Assembly: GCA_016713335.1 (NCBI GenBank)
Contig: JADJPH010000014.1
Location: 1-64,000, forward strand
DNA from: Candidatus Fredericiella danica
Lineage (GTDB): Bacteria > Chloroflexota > Anaerolineae > Caldilineales > Caldilineaceae
Direction of reading: 5' to 3'
Length of the DNA: 64,000 nt
Under the pieces are notes generated by a model, which had not been told where the DNA came from, ran no database searches, and saw nothing but the letters and a program-made list of their open reading frames with translations. The position numbers and the translations under genes are program-made. Of the stretch, positions 11,167 to 20,197 are shown in pieces. Within the stretch, counting starts at the first letter, position 1, and each line of letters begins with the position of its first letter.

Positions 11167-11183
11167 ATGGTCAAGATGACCAT
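11167..11183. promoter_or_regulatory. Probable autoregulatory operator (7-3-7 inverted repeat)
   Basis: ATGGTCA AGA TGACCAT, a perfect inverted repeat just downstream of the predicted -10 box and upstream of the antitoxin. Its position suits binding by the antitoxin or toxin-antitoxin complex to repress the operon. Confidence 0.55.
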
Positions 11184-11208
11184 ATTTGACATTCTATAGG
11201 AGCCACTT

Positions 11209-11563
11209 GTGACCGAGCCAATGGCGACCGATCTGACTATCGTGGAAGCAAAAGCCGTTTCTCCGAATTCGTTGCCGCGGCGGCGGGTGAACGCTTTCTC
11301 ATCCATCGCCGCCGCCGCGCCCTGGCGGTGCTGATCAGCCCCGCCGAACTAGAGAAACTGGAACGCACCGCCGAACTGGGCAACTACCTGGCGCTCGCCC
11401 TCGGCCAGGACCCTGCGATGCTCGAAGCCATCGCTGCCGGCACCCAAACCCGATCGCGGCCGCCTACGGACTGTGGGCGCAAGAGGATGACGTGGCAGAC
11501 CTGGCCGGTGCAATCGCACGCAATCGCGCCGCACAACCTCAACGCCCCACCCTGGTCCCATGA
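11209..11563 (+). pseudogene. Phd/VapB-type antitoxin, frameshifted
   Basis: Starts at GTG 11209 with a good ribosome site (AGGAG at 11198-11202). The start MATDLTIVE leads into SRFSEFVAAAAGERFLIHRR in a shifted frame (break near 11240), then RRALAVLISPAELEKLERTA and LGNYLALALGQDPAMLEAIA. A second break near 11450 leads to IAAAYGLWAQEDDVADLAGA and a TGA at 11561-11563 that overlaps the toxin ATG. The DNA-binding half is Phd/YefM-like and the tail should bind the PIN toxin. The intact toxin next door favours sequence error over decay, since a free toxin would harm the cell. Confidence 0.65.
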
Positions 11564-11949
11564 AAATCCTCGACAGCGACCACTGTGTTGCGATCCTACG
11601 CGGCCAACTCGATGTACAGCACCATGCCGGCGCCCAGGAATTGCTGGGTGTCACCGGTATCACCGTTGGTGAACTAAGCCACGGCGCCCAACACTCCCAG
11701 CACGCCAAACAAAACCTGGCGCGGGTTGAGGTCCTCCTGGCAGCAGTGATGATCTTGCCGTTCGATGAATTCGCCGCCCGCCGCTTCGGCGCATTAAAGG
11801 CGCAACTCGAAAGCCACGGCACGAGGCTCGCAGACCTGGATCTTCAGATCGCCGCGATCTGCTTACAGACAAACTCGACCCTGGTCACCCACAACCTCCG
11901 CCACTTTGGCAGAATCACCTCCCTGCGCTGCGAAGACTGGCTGGCCTAG
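11560..11949 (+). CDS. vapC: VapC-type PIN-domain toxin
   Basis: A 129-residue PIN-domain ribonuclease. The acidic metal-binding residues are visible: LDSDHC at the start, GELSHG near residue 43, LADLDLQIAAI near 93, then the C-terminal VTHNLRHFGRI block. VapC toxins cleave tRNA or rRNA. The ATG overlaps the stop of the antitoxin gene, so the two are coupled. Expression probably comes from the promoter at 11130-11158. Confidence 0.88.
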   Translation: MKILDSDHCVAILRGQLDVQHHAGAQELLGVTGITVGELSHGAQHSQHAKQNLARVEVLLAAVMILPFDEFAARRFGALKAQLESHGTRLADLDLQIAAICLQTNSTLVTHNLRHFGRITSLRCEDWLA

Positions 11950-11980
11950 CCGGCATGCAAGCCGCCAGCAATGTCCATCC

Positions 11981-12320
11981 CGTGACCCTACCGATCGCCA
12001 TAAACGGTGAGGAGGTGGATGCCTCGATGACCCACGGACACGGCAGTGCCGTGACCCTACCGATCGCCCTGGACGGCGAGGAGATGGATGCCTCGATGAC
12101 CACGGACACGGCAGTGCCGTCCCTGCCGGTCGCCCTAGACGGTGGGAGGTGGATTCGTCGATGACCACGGACACGGCAGTGCCGTGACCCTACCGATCGC
12201 CCGGACGGTGCGGAGATGGATGCGTCGATGACCCCGGACACGGCAGTGCCGTGACCCTACCGATCGCCCTAAACGGTGAGGAGGTGGATGCGTCGATGAC
12301 CCCGGACATGGCAGTGCCGT
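11981..12320. repeat. Five-copy ~68-base tandem repeat with a palindrome
   Basis: Five direct copies whose GTGCCGT blocks lie at 12046, 12114, 12179, 12246 and 12314 (spacings 68, 65, 67, 68). Each copy holds CCCTACCGATCGCC, a GGAGGTGGATG-like block, CGTCGATGACC, and the 7-1-7 palindrome CACGGCA G TGCCGTG. The part between palindromes is conserved, so this is not a CRISPR array. It lies between the PIN toxin and the flippase gene. A matching 16-base piece recurs at 57645-57660 on the other strand, which suggests a dispersed element. Confidence 0.85.
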
Positions 12321-12370
12321 GATCCTACGCGTGCGTGAAAAATTGCGGTAACAACCGAGGACAGAAGTCT

Positions 12371-12442
12371 GTCTCTTTGTCTCTTTGTCTCTTTGTCTCT
12401 TTGTCTCTTTGTCTCCCAGTCTCCCAGTCTCCCAGTCTCCCC
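12371..12442. repeat. 8-base microsatellite (9 units)
   Basis: Five GTCTCTTT units, three GTCTCCCA units and one GTCTCCCC unit in a row. It abuts the stop codon of the flippase gene (12449-12447, - strand). Short open frames across it are low-complexity and not genes. Confidence 0.9.
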
Positions 12443-12446
12443 GTCT

Positions 12447-13754
12447 CTACTCCCTCCTCCCACTCCAAATCGCATTCACCCACAGCACCACCAGCAACAC
12501 GCTCATCACGGCTACCTGCACCAGTACAACCTGCTGGAGCGTATCGTGGAACAGTATGATCCCGATGACCTGAATGATGCCGGCGCCTAATGCCAACACA
12601 CTGCCGGTCCGATGGCCGAGCGACAATCCGTAGGTAATAAAGACATTGGCCAGCGCAAAGAGCGTTGTCGCTACGGCGTAGACCCACAAGAGTGGGGCCA
12701 CCGAGACATAGTCCTCGCCAAAGAGCAGACTGACAACCCAGTACCCGCCGAAATAACAGACGGCAATCACCACCACCGATGCCGCCCCCACGAGGCCCAG
12801 CGATAGCCACAGCAGGTGCCGGTGCGGGAGTCCCTGCTCTTTGCGTTGCGCCACGGTCGGCAACAACACCATCACGACCGACCAGGTGGCAAAGAAGACA
12901 ATACGACCAATCAGCGCCAGCGCGGCATACAACCCCGCCATTTCCGGGACGAAGAAGTGCTTGACCATCAGCACATCGCTATTGTTGATGATGATCTGGC
13001 CGAGCAGCGCCACCGCCACCGGCGCCGCATAGATCATCGTCTCCCGCTCCTGCGCACGCGTGAACTCTCCCGTCTTCGGCAGCGTGAGCCGCGCCCGCCG
13101 CGCCACGAGCCAGGTGGCGACAAACGACAATGTCAACGCCCACACCGCCCCGTTGACGCCAAGCCCGATCCAGACGAGCACAATCCCCAGGAATAACCGG
13201 GCCCACATCTCGGCCTGGTAGGTCAGCGCCAACAGGCCAAAGCGCATCTGCCCCTGCAAGATGCCGCGATCCACGCCCTGGGCAAAGTAGATCGGCACGC
13301 CGATGCCCAGAATCACAAAGAGCCACGGCGATGCCGTATGGAAGAATTGCTGCCAGAAGAGGGCGCCCACGACCAAAACCGCCGCACCCACGATTCCCAG
13401 CAGCCAGGCCCAGCGGAGCGACCAACGGCGCAGACCGGATACCACCTCACTCAAACTACTCGCTTGAAAGATCGCGCTATAGCGTGCCACCACGGTCTGT
13501 AACGTGGCAGTGACCAGGGTTACCACAAGGAACAGCGTCACGATCAGGCTGACATCGGCAAAGGAGGCGGGGCCCAACCACCGCCCCATGATCACATTGA
13601 ATAGGTAGTTGCCGAGGTTGACGATCGTCGTGCTGACCAATAGGAGCGCACTGCCGGACAGGAGCCGGTTGCCCAACAGCGCAAAGCGTCGCTGCGGCGG
13701 TGCAACCGGCGGTGTGCTCGCTGGGTTCCCAACTGGCGCGGGAGTCAAACTCAT
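12447..13754 (-). CDS. Polysaccharide flippase (Wzx/PST-type, MOP superfamily)
   Basis: A 435-residue integral membrane protein of normal length for polysaccharide exporters. A short Pro-rich cytoplasmic start is followed by about twelve hydrophobic segments. The first (GSALLLVSTTIVNLGNYLFN, then VIMGRWLGPASFADVSLI) has the typical layout of O-antigen and capsule flippases, in which GR.LGP.xFG-type motifs recur. It would move lipid-linked oligosaccharides across the membrane. It is the last gene of the - strand surface-polysaccharide cluster, downstream of two glycosyltransferases, and is separated from them by the partner-switching regulators. The substrate is unknown. Confidence 0.88.
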   Translation of the reverse strand: MSLTPAPVGNPASTPPVAPPQRRFALLGNRLLSGSALLLVSTTIVNLGNYLFNVIMGRWLGPASFADVSLIVTLFLVVTLVTATLQTVVARYSAIFQASSLSEVVSGLRRWSLRWAWLLGIVGAAVLVVGALFWQQFFHTASPWLFVILGIGVPIYFAQGVDRGILQGQMRFGLLALTYQAEMWARLFLGIVLVWIGLGVNGAVWALTLSFVATWLVARRARLTLPKTGEFTRAQERETMIYAAPVAVALLGQIIINNSDVLMVKHFFVPEMAGLYAALALIGRIVFFATWSVVMVLLPTVAQRKEQGLPHRHLLWLSLGLVGAASVVVIAVCYFGGYWVVSLLFGEDYVSVAPLLWVYAVATTLFALANVFITYGLSLGHRTGSVLALGAGIIQVIGIILFHDTLQQVVLVQVAVMSVLLVVLWVNAIWSGRRE

Positions 13755-13802
13755 GATGGCGCCTTTCCACTCAGAGCGTGTGAAACGCCTGAACGCATGA
13801 CA

Positions 13803-14114
13803 TCACTGCACAAATTCAAAGATGCGATCAAACTGCGTCAACTGCAACGTCCGGCGCACCGGTTCAAACTTCGGTGCAACCAGCTTCACGCTGCCACCGG
13901 ATTGCCGGCAACGGCGCAAGAGACTGACAAGCACTGCCATGCCGGCGCTGTCCATGAACGGCATCTCTGACAGGTCGATGACATAGTTCGTCACGCCGCT
14001 CTCCCAGAGCCGGTCAAGTTCTGCACGCATCTTGGGCGCGCTGAAGGCATCGAGCCGCTCTTGCGGCCGCAAGATGGCAGTGCGCTGGACTTGTTCTTCA
14101 ACAGCCATTTTCAT
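13803..14114 (-). CDS. STAS-domain anti-sigma factor antagonist
   Basis: A 103-residue SpoIIAA/RsbV-like STAS protein. The phosphorylation loop is clear: VIDLSEMPFMDSAGMAVLVS, with Ser56 in the DSAG motif as the residue a cognate RsbW-type kinase would phosphorylate. It lies directly downstream of the RsbW-like and PP2C genes and so should belong to the same partner switch: phosphorylated and inactive when the kinase dominates, active after dephosphorylation by the phosphatase. Confidence 0.9.
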   Translation of the reverse strand: MKMAVEEQVQRTAILRPQERLDAFSAPKMRAELDRLWESGVTNYVIDLSEMPFMDSAGMAVLVSLLRRCRQSGGSVKLVAPKFEPVRRTLQLTQFDRIFEFVQ

Positions 14115-14121
14115 ATGCAGT

Positions 14122-14600
14122 CTATCCTTTCATGGCAGTGCTGGACTGCATAGATGCATTCCCTGACGGGACTGCCAGTGGCAGCAGCTTGACCAATCGC
14201 CATTCGCTGCCGCTATCCTCCCACTCGTACTCGATCTGGTCGACCAACTGCTCAATCAAGAACATACCAAGACCATTGATCGGCGGATCTTCCAGGTCGG
14301 GAGTCCGATAGGTCTCCCGCACAAAACGATGCATGCCACGGTCATGCGTGGTCATCTCGACCCGCCACGGCGCATCGAGGAGCTGCATTCGCACCGTGAA
14401 TTCACCCTGCGCCCCCTCATAGGCATGCTGGATGATGTTGACACACAGTTCGTGAATCGCCAGCCACAAGTTGTAACGCACAATTTCCGGCTCGACGAGC
14501 TCCGGGCCGCTCCGAGCAGGTCGGATACGGCGCTCTCCAGTACAGATAAACGGCCAAGGTCGGTCGGCAGTATCAGAACTGCCGATGCTATCTCGCCCAT
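14122..14600 (-). pseudogene. RsbW/SpoIIAB-like serine kinase (anti-sigma type), one frameshift
   Basis: GHKL-fold ATP-binding protein. The C-terminal 119 residues are intact: N-box WLAIHELCVNIIQHAY, a DRG motif, and the G2 box INGLGMFLIEQLVDQ. The N-terminus (MGEIASAVLILPTDLGRLSV, LESAVSDLLGAA) is in another frame starting at 14600; one indel near 14497 joins them. The restored length (~158) is normal. The start is 3 bases beyond the stop of the REC-PP2C gene. The protein should bind and phosphorylate one or both STAS proteins and may sequester another target. No sigma factor is in the window, so the output target is not known. Confidence 0.75.
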
Positions 14601-14603
14601 CGG

Positions 14604-15746
14604 TTACTCCCTTCCACGTAGGACTATGATGGTCTGATCATCAGATTGTTCGCAATTGCCTACGAATTGGTCGAGGACAGAGATCACCTGTTGGCGCAGG
14701 TCCTCTGCCGCAAGATGGGCGCCCTGAGCAATTGCATTTGTCAAACGTTCATAACCGAAAAGTTCATCGGCTTCATTTTGAGCCTCGGGGAAACCGTCGG
14801 AACAAATCACGACCACGTCACCTTCGGCCAAACGGACCGTGACCTCATCGAAAGTTGCATCATCAAAGATGCCTATCGGCACCCCAGTGGCGTCGAGGGT
14901 CTCTGGCTGGGCGCCATGGGGCACATACACCACGAGTGAGTGCCCGGCATTGGCATAGGTCAGTGTCCGATTCTCACTCGAATAGTAGGCTGCAAACATC
15001 GTCACCAGTTTGTCCACATCGGACAGATCGTCGTATAGACGGCGGTTCGCCAACGTCACCGCCACCGCCGGCGACGCAATCGAATGGGTGATTTCGCGCA
15101 TCACGGTGCGAACTGTGGCTGTCACCATGGCTGCGGGCATCCCCTTCCCGCTGACGTCCGCCTCAATGATGCTGAGCCGGCCGTCCGGCCGTGGGTGAAT
15201 ATCATACAGATCGCCGCCAACGGCCCGGGCAGGCCGGCACGCCGCCACCGCTTCGATGTTATTGATCTCGCCCTTGTTACAACTCATCAAACTGCGTTGA
15301 ATGATCGCAGCCTCTTCCAGTTCGGCCGACGCACGATCTTGCTCTTCCTGGCGCCCGCGTGAGCGATTCAACTGCGACTGGCGCAACAGCGAGCGAATCC
15401 TGGCCTTTAGCTCCACCATGCGAAATGGCTTTGTAAGGTAATCCGATCCTCCTGCGGCGAAGCCCGTCAACTTGTCGTCGAGTTCAGTGCGCGCGGTCAG
15501 AAAGATGACAGGGACGGCGGCCAGCGCCGGCGAAAGTTGCAGTTGGCTGCAAACCTCGTATCCGTCCATGCCCGGCATCTGGACATCCAGCAAAATGAGG
15601 TCCGGCGGCACGTTCGTGCGCAACATCTCCAGCGCGGTGAGACCATCACCCGCCTGTCGCACTTGATATCCTTCGACGGCCAACTCGAACTCAACCCAGT
15701 CGCGCAGCGAGATGTCGTCCTCAACGACCATGATGCTAGCTGCCAT
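14604..15746 (-). CDS. Response regulator with PP2C phosphatase output (RsbU-like)
   Basis: A 380-residue two-domain protein. Residues 1-125 are a receiver: acidic pocket VVEDD, phospho-acceptor Asp54 in LILLDVQMPG, Lys in LTKPFR. After a charged coiled linker (RQEEQDRASAELEEAAIIQR), residues ~165-380 form a SpoIIE-type PP2C phosphatase with metal-binding motifs GGDLYDI, ADVSGKGMPAAM, CSDGFPEAQN and SDDQTIIV. It would dephosphorylate the neighbouring STAS proteins when the receiver is activated by an unidentified sensor kinase. It sits between a STAS gene and the RsbW-like gene, close enough to be one operon. Confidence 0.92.
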   Translation of the reverse strand: MAASIMVVEDDISLRDWVEFELAVEGYQVRQAGDGLTALEMLRTNVPPDLILLDVQMPGMDGYEVCSQLQLSPALAAVPVIFLTARTELDDKLTGFAAGGSDYLTKPFRMVELKARIRSLLRQSQLNRSRGRQEEQDRASAELEEAAIIQRSLMSCNKGEINNIEAVAACRPARAVGGDLYDIHPRPDGRLSIIEADVSGKGMPAAMVTATVRTVMREITHSIASPAVAVTLANRRLYDDLSDVDKLVTMFAAYYSSENRTLTYANAGHSLVVYVPHGAQPETLDATGVPIGIFDDATFDEVTVRLAEGDVVVICSDGFPEAQNEADELFGYERLTNAIAQGAHLAAEDLRQQVISVLDQFVGNCEQSDDQTIIVLRGRE

Positions 15747-15757
15747 CAGTGCCCACC

Positions 15758-16099
15758 CTATCTTGCGTCGGTTGCAAGCGCCTGCTGTGCTGCGGCTGGG
15801 TTATCAAAGATCCGGAAGGAGCGATCCATCCGCGTGAGTTCAAAGATGATGCGGACTGGCTGGCGCATGCCGCATAGGATCAGTTCACCACTCCGCTCGC
15901 GGCAGCGTTTCATCCCGCGGACGATCACGGCAAGCGCACTCGAGTCGACAAAGGTCACATCGCTCAAGTCCACAATGATCGTCGTCGCGCCACTTTCAAG
16001 TAACGCGTCCATGTCTTGCTGCACCTGAGGCACCTGGTGGGCGTCGAACCGGCCATGAACTGCCAGCACGGGTGCTACCTGTTGTCCAACCTGTTTCAT
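15758..16099 (-). CDS. STAS-domain anti-sigma factor antagonist (second copy)
   Basis: A 113-residue STAS protein with phospho-site loop IIVDLSDVTFVDSSALAVIV (Ser53 or Ser54). The C-terminal helix (MRQPVRIIFELTRMDRSF) is typical of RsbV. It resembles the other STAS protein of this module but is clearly diverged, so the two may give the kinase two alternative partners. It starts 12 bases upstream of the REC-PP2C gene and 45 bases downstream of a glycosyltransferase. Confidence 0.9.
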   Translation of the reverse strand: MKQVGQQVAPVLAVHGRFDAHQVPQVQQDMDALLESGATTIIVDLSDVTFVDSSALAVIVRGMKRCRERSGELILCGMRQPVRIIFELTRMDRSFRIFDNPAAAQQALATDAR

Positions 16100-16143
16100 G
16101 AAATACCTCCACTCCTCAACGATTCAATGCGTTCGATCAGTAC

Positions 16144-17403
16144 TTATGGGTTCAAGCTCGCGGCCGGTGCAGACATTTCCGGCGCAGGCGCTGCCTTACT
16201 TTTCTTTCCGTTGCGCCGCTCGGCAATGATCTCTTCGAAGTGCAGCAAATACCAGTCAACGACGTCGCTGATAGGCAGTCCGCAGGCCGCCATGTAGTTG
16301 TTCATGCCCATTTCACGCCGCCGCTCGTCGTTATCCAACAGATTGGCGATGGCCTGCGCCAACGCGCCAATATCGTCCGGCGCAAAAAATTCGCCGTCAT
16401 ATCCCTCTTCCGTGATCACTTCGGCAAAATCGCCGATTCTCGGCAGCACCACGGCCTTGCCATAGCTGCCGGCCTGATGTAGGACACCGGAACTGCCGGT
16501 TGTGCTCGTATATGGGAAAACCACGACGGCGGCTTCGGTGAAGATCCGCGGGACGTCTTCCTCTGCGACATACCCGGTAAAGCGCACATTCGGCAGGTGC
16601 GCGTACCGTTCGCGCACACTCTGCAGATAGCCTTTGGCATTGGGGCTATCCGTCCCTGCAATCACGACTTCCAGGTCAGTCCGGCCCTGCGCCTCAAGCA
16701 GCGTGAGGGCATCCAACAGGATCTCAACGGTCTTGTAGGTGCCGAACTTGCCAAAGGCCATGATCTGTTTCGGGCCGGGTGGCAGATCAAAGTCCGGCAC
16801 GGGCGGCGCTTCTTCAAAGCTACCGTGCGGCGCCAGCAGCACATTGTCGGCATGGTATTTATCACGGAGGATTTCTACATACTTCGGAATTGTGACCGCC
16901 ACGCGATCGACACTCAGCACCATCCGGGTAACGACATTGCCAACGTTGCGGATCAGCGCTTCCATCAACGGCTGGCTGGCATAGCCGGCCTTCCGCAGGT
17001 CGACTGTCTCCATGATATTGTGGAGCAACACTATCGTGGGAAAGCCTGCCATACTGACCATCTTCGGCGCCGTCAACCCGACCGACGCTGTCACCTTGCC
17101 GCCGCCAAAGGTGGCGAACTGCAAATTGAACAACACCACATCCGGTCTGGCGCGACGGGTTGCCGCAAGAATACGGTCCGCATTGCGTACGTCGTCGAAG
17201 CGCCAACACGGTGTCATCGTGACCGGCGCCAAACCGGCGCCCTGCTCCAACTCCGGATAGCTTTCACCGTCCGGTAGTGCATCGACCAACAACGTTACCT
17301 GGTCGACATCCGGTTTCTGCCGCAACGCACGGACGAAATGGTAGGCATACTCGTTGAGCGACCCCTTGCCTGGCGGGTGTGTCGTCACAATGGCGACATG
17401 CAT
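16144..17403 (-). CDS. Glycosyltransferase, GT4 family (GT-B fold)
   Basis: A 419-residue two-Rossmann glycosyltransferase. The start MHVAIVTTHPPGKGSLNEYA is the usual GT-B N-terminus with a glycine-rich acceptor loop. The C-terminal half carries the donor-binding region: IMAFGKFGTYKTVEILLDAL, VVIAGTDSPNAKGYL, RFTGYVAEEDVPRIFTEAAV and VVFPYTSTTGSSGVLHQAGS, which contains the E/GSSG-type nucleotide-sugar contact. It would add a sugar to a lipid-linked or exported glycan. It is 9 bases downstream of the GT2 gene and upstream of the STAS module. Confidence 0.9.
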   Translation of the reverse strand: MHVAIVTTHPPGKGSLNEYAYHFVRALRQKPDVDQVTLLVDALPDGESYPELEQGAGLAPVTMTPCWRFDDVRNADRILAATRRARPDVVLFNLQFATFGGGKVTASVGLTAPKMVSMAGFPTIVLLHNIMETVDLRKAGYASQPLMEALIRNVGNVVTRMVLSVDRVAVTIPKYVEILRDKYHADNVLLAPHGSFEEAPPVPDFDLPPGPKQIMAFGKFGTYKTVEILLDALTLLEAQGRTDLEVVIAGTDSPNAKGYLQSVRERYAHLPNVRFTGYVAEEDVPRIFTEAAVVVFPYTSTTGSSGVLHQAGSYGKAVVLPRIGDFAEVITEEGYDGEFFAPDDIGALAQAIANLLDNDERRREMGMNNYMAACGLPISDVVDWYLLHFEEIIAERRNGKKSKAAPAPEMSAPAASLNP

Positions 17404-17412
17404 AGTACCCCC

Positions 17413-18319
17413 TTAGCGATTCGCGTAAACGCCCTTGAAGTCATTCATCTTGATACGCTTCATGTCCGTCAGGAAGCGCTTGATCTCTTTCTTGCTGTCC
17501 ACTTTGGAACCGGGCGCATCGACCCATGCCACCGGCAATTCGCCGATCTTGTAGCCCCATTTGTTGGCGAGGTAGAGAATCTCGAGGTCAAAGGAGAAGC
17601 CCATGATGGTCTGCGCGCCAAAGAGGCGCCGCGCCACGTCGCGCTTAAACAGCTTGAAGCCACATTGTGTGTCGCGCACGTTGAGGTTGAAGATCGGCCG
17701 GATCATCCCGCGCAGCGTTGCACTCATGGTCTTACGGATCAATGAACGATGCGCTTCTTGCGCGCCACTGGCCCCACGCGAACCGATCACGACGTCATAG
17801 CCCTGGTCCATCATCTTTAGCGCCGGTCCCAGTTCTTCGATTGGTGTCGAGTTGTCGGCGTCGGCAAACAGAATGAACTGGCCACGCGCCGCCAACATGC
17901 CGCTGCACCGCACTGCCCTTGCCACCATTCTTGGGCGCAATCAAGACCCTCAAGTTCGCCAGGTGTAGATCCTGACAGAGTGCGACCGTGTTATCTTTGG
18001 AGCCGTCATCGGCCACGAGTAGTTCCCATGGTTGATCCAACGTGCATACATACGCAGCCATAGCGCCGATCGTGGGTACGATCCGCTCTGATTCGTTGTA
18101 CGCTGGAATCACGATCGAGAGAAAGAGGTCGCCTTCGATGGGTGTTTCCTTCCAGCGCCGATAGCGGGCATACACATCCTCCTCCATCGACGTGGTGCTG
18201 GCCGCGCTATCCAGAATCGCAATTTCGTCCACGATCGGGCGTGCGCCGGCATCCGCCGGCGGTTCCGCCACCGCCGTGACTGGCTCTGCCATCACTACCG
18301 TAGGTCCGTCTTGATACAC
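17413..18319 (-). pseudogene. Glycosyltransferase family 2 (dolichyl-phosphate glycosyltransferase-like), one frameshift
   Basis: GT-A enzyme split at about 17905. The N-terminal frame starts at GTG 18319 behind a strong ribosome site (AGGAGG, five bases upstream) and carries LSIVIPAYNESERIVPTI, the DDGSKDNT donor motif and APKNGGKGSAV. The C-terminal frame resumes with GMLAARGQFILFADADNSTP (the DXD-type metal site), VIGSRGASGAQEAHRS, then CGFKLFKRDVARRLFG. This order matches DPG-synthase-like GT2 enzymes that make polyprenyl-phosphate sugars. The long Ala/Pro-rich N-terminus (~60 residues) is unusual. A one-base change in the GTGCAGCGGC region restores a ~300-residue enzyme. Confidence 0.8.
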
Positions 18320-18548
18320 CGCTGCCTCCTGTCTCGTCCGAGCCGGTTCTTTGTCCCTGGCCGGAAGGCGCCAGATTCATTCACATCTACCCTGCGCCGC
18401 GCTTCAAGTTAACGCTACTTCGCTCGCATTGCATGCGGGTAAAATACACATTAAGTTTGAGTAAAAAACAGGGGAAAACACATCGGCCATTTAATGTAAT
18501 TTGTATTGCAGGGGGTACTATTTATTCGAGGTTGCACCCTGTATGCTT

Positions 18549-18570
18549 ACGATAAGCTGACGATTATCGT
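18549..18570. promoter_or_regulatory. 7-8-7 inverted repeat
   Basis: ACGATAA, 8-base gap, TTATCGT: a perfect inverted repeat in the ~290-base non-coding stretch between the GT2 gene and the GH5-like gene. It is AT-rich with no T-run, so an operator is likelier than a terminator. The rest of 18331-18609 shows no gene. Confidence 0.35.
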
Positions 18571-18609
18571 GTGTCAGGTTGCGTAAGTCATTGCGCGGGC
18601 GAGAATGGG

Positions 18610-20197
18610 CTACTGTGGGGAAGTGAAGCTTTGCACAGCCCGCTTTGGGACGCCATCACTGGTCAAGATCCCCATGTGCGCCTGTACCGCTTTCTGCCAG
18701 AAACGGTACTCCGGCAAAGGCACGGTAAAGTCATAGAGCGTCCAGACAAGTTCACCCGCTACTCCCGCCGCGTTCTGTGTCTCCATCATCTTCGCAAGAT
18801 AGTCCGCCTGCTCGCGTTCGAACCAGGAGGCCGTAGCCACCACCGCCACGTCGAGCGGCCGAATTCACCTAAAACCAACGGCTTGCCATCGGCTGCAGCC
18901 TTGAGCGTCGCAAGCCGTTCCGGATAACTTTCGGGGCGCCATAGTCGTGGTACGAAATGAAGTCGACCACATCGGTCAACGCGATTGCTGCTTCCTGCGT
19001 GGACCAACCGATCGTCAGCAAGTGGTTCGGGTCAAGACGCCTGATTTCCTGCGCCACATGGCGCAGCCACGCGTGGTTGAGCGCAGCACCATTGGCTTTG
19101 TCATCGCGATCGGCCTCATTCTTGATGTCCCAGGCCAACAAAGCGCGATGCTGCGCCAGGTCCGGCACGATCTGAGCGAGGTGTTGATCGTCGGCTGCCC
19201 AGTTCACGACAGCATGATCCGTCCGATGATCGAACAACGTGACGATCACCTTGATATTGTGTGCGCCGGCCTTGTTCAAAAAATCCAGCAACCGGCCGCG
19301 CCGGAGCCGGTTCACTTCATCGCCGCCAAAATCATCGAACGGGACAAAGATCCGCACGGTGTTCAGTCCCAGTTCCTGCATCTTTGCGAGATCGGCATCG
19401 ATCACTTTGGGGTCGTAGTTCTCCCAGAATAGCGTCCACGGCGTTTCGCTCGGGTAGTAGTTGACGCCATGCAGCCGGAAGTGCTCGCCGTCCACCACAA
19501 AGGTATCGCCTGCAATGGTGGCGACGCCTTCCGGCATGATGACGTCTGCGACCACCGGCGCCGGGAGAGCCCGGCGCCGCCAGGCGCGAATGCGCCAGTT
19601 GCCGTCCTCTAACACCATCACGACGTCATAGATGGCGTCAGTTTCGATGACGTACTCTTCGCCCTGTTTGCCGGAGTATTGCTGAACCAACCTGACCGCA
19701 TGATCCGTAAAGGCGACGACGTTCCCATTCTCGGCGTAAAATGTCAACTCAACCGCATGGCGCAGGTCGCTCTGCGCCAGCGCCCACCCGGAAGCCACCG
19801 TGGCGCTGATTGCTGCCGTCGCCTGATCATAGGCCGGACCGCCAAAATACGTTGCCAACCCATAGGGTTGCTCGATCGCGTATGAAATCGCCATTTGCGC
19901 CCAGGCGCGCAAATACGCGCCGGCCAACTTCTGGCGCACCACGGGTTCTAGCTGGCGTCCCCCCACCGTGGCGGGCGCATCCGGCAGCCAAATCAGCCGC
20001 TTCTCCAAATTGGGCGGCACAGCCGGAATGAGGTTGAGCGCGGTGGCAGGGTCTGCGCCTGTGCCTGTGTAGATCACGACCTCAGCCAGGAGCGCCATCA
20101 CCAAAATGAATCCGACAACCCCGGCCAGGGCGACCAGAACCCCAATCGCGCGTTTTAGGTGCCCTTTGCGGATCTTCCGCACGTGATCAGTCGCCAT
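18610..20197 (-). pseudogene. Membrane-anchored GH5-like glycoside hydrolase (clan A), two frameshifts
   Basis: Starts at ATG 20197, overlapping the upstream stop by 11 bases. The N-terminal cytoplasmic stretch is basic, then comes one membrane helix (AIGVLVALAGVVGFILVMAL). An NTF2/Tim44-like region follows (~residues 75-200), then a TIM barrel from FRLHGVNYYPSETPWTLFWE onward. The acid/base site is in LLAWDIKNEAD and the nucleophile in GKPLVLGEFG, the classic clan A pair. Breaks near 18950 and 18860 separate the last ~110 residues (ATASWFEREQADYLAKMM, ELVWTLYDFTVPLP). It should face outward and act on a surface or exported glycan. Substrate not determined. Confidence 0.7.

Noticed and set aside
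11981..12320. CRISPR array
   Set aside because: The segments between palindromes are conserved, spacing is 65-68 bases, and no cas gene is present. It is a plain tandem repeat.
12335..12590. Ser/Leu-rich small proteins across the microsatellite
   Set aside because: They translate the 8-base repeat and the antisense of the flippase end; low complexity, no ribosome site.
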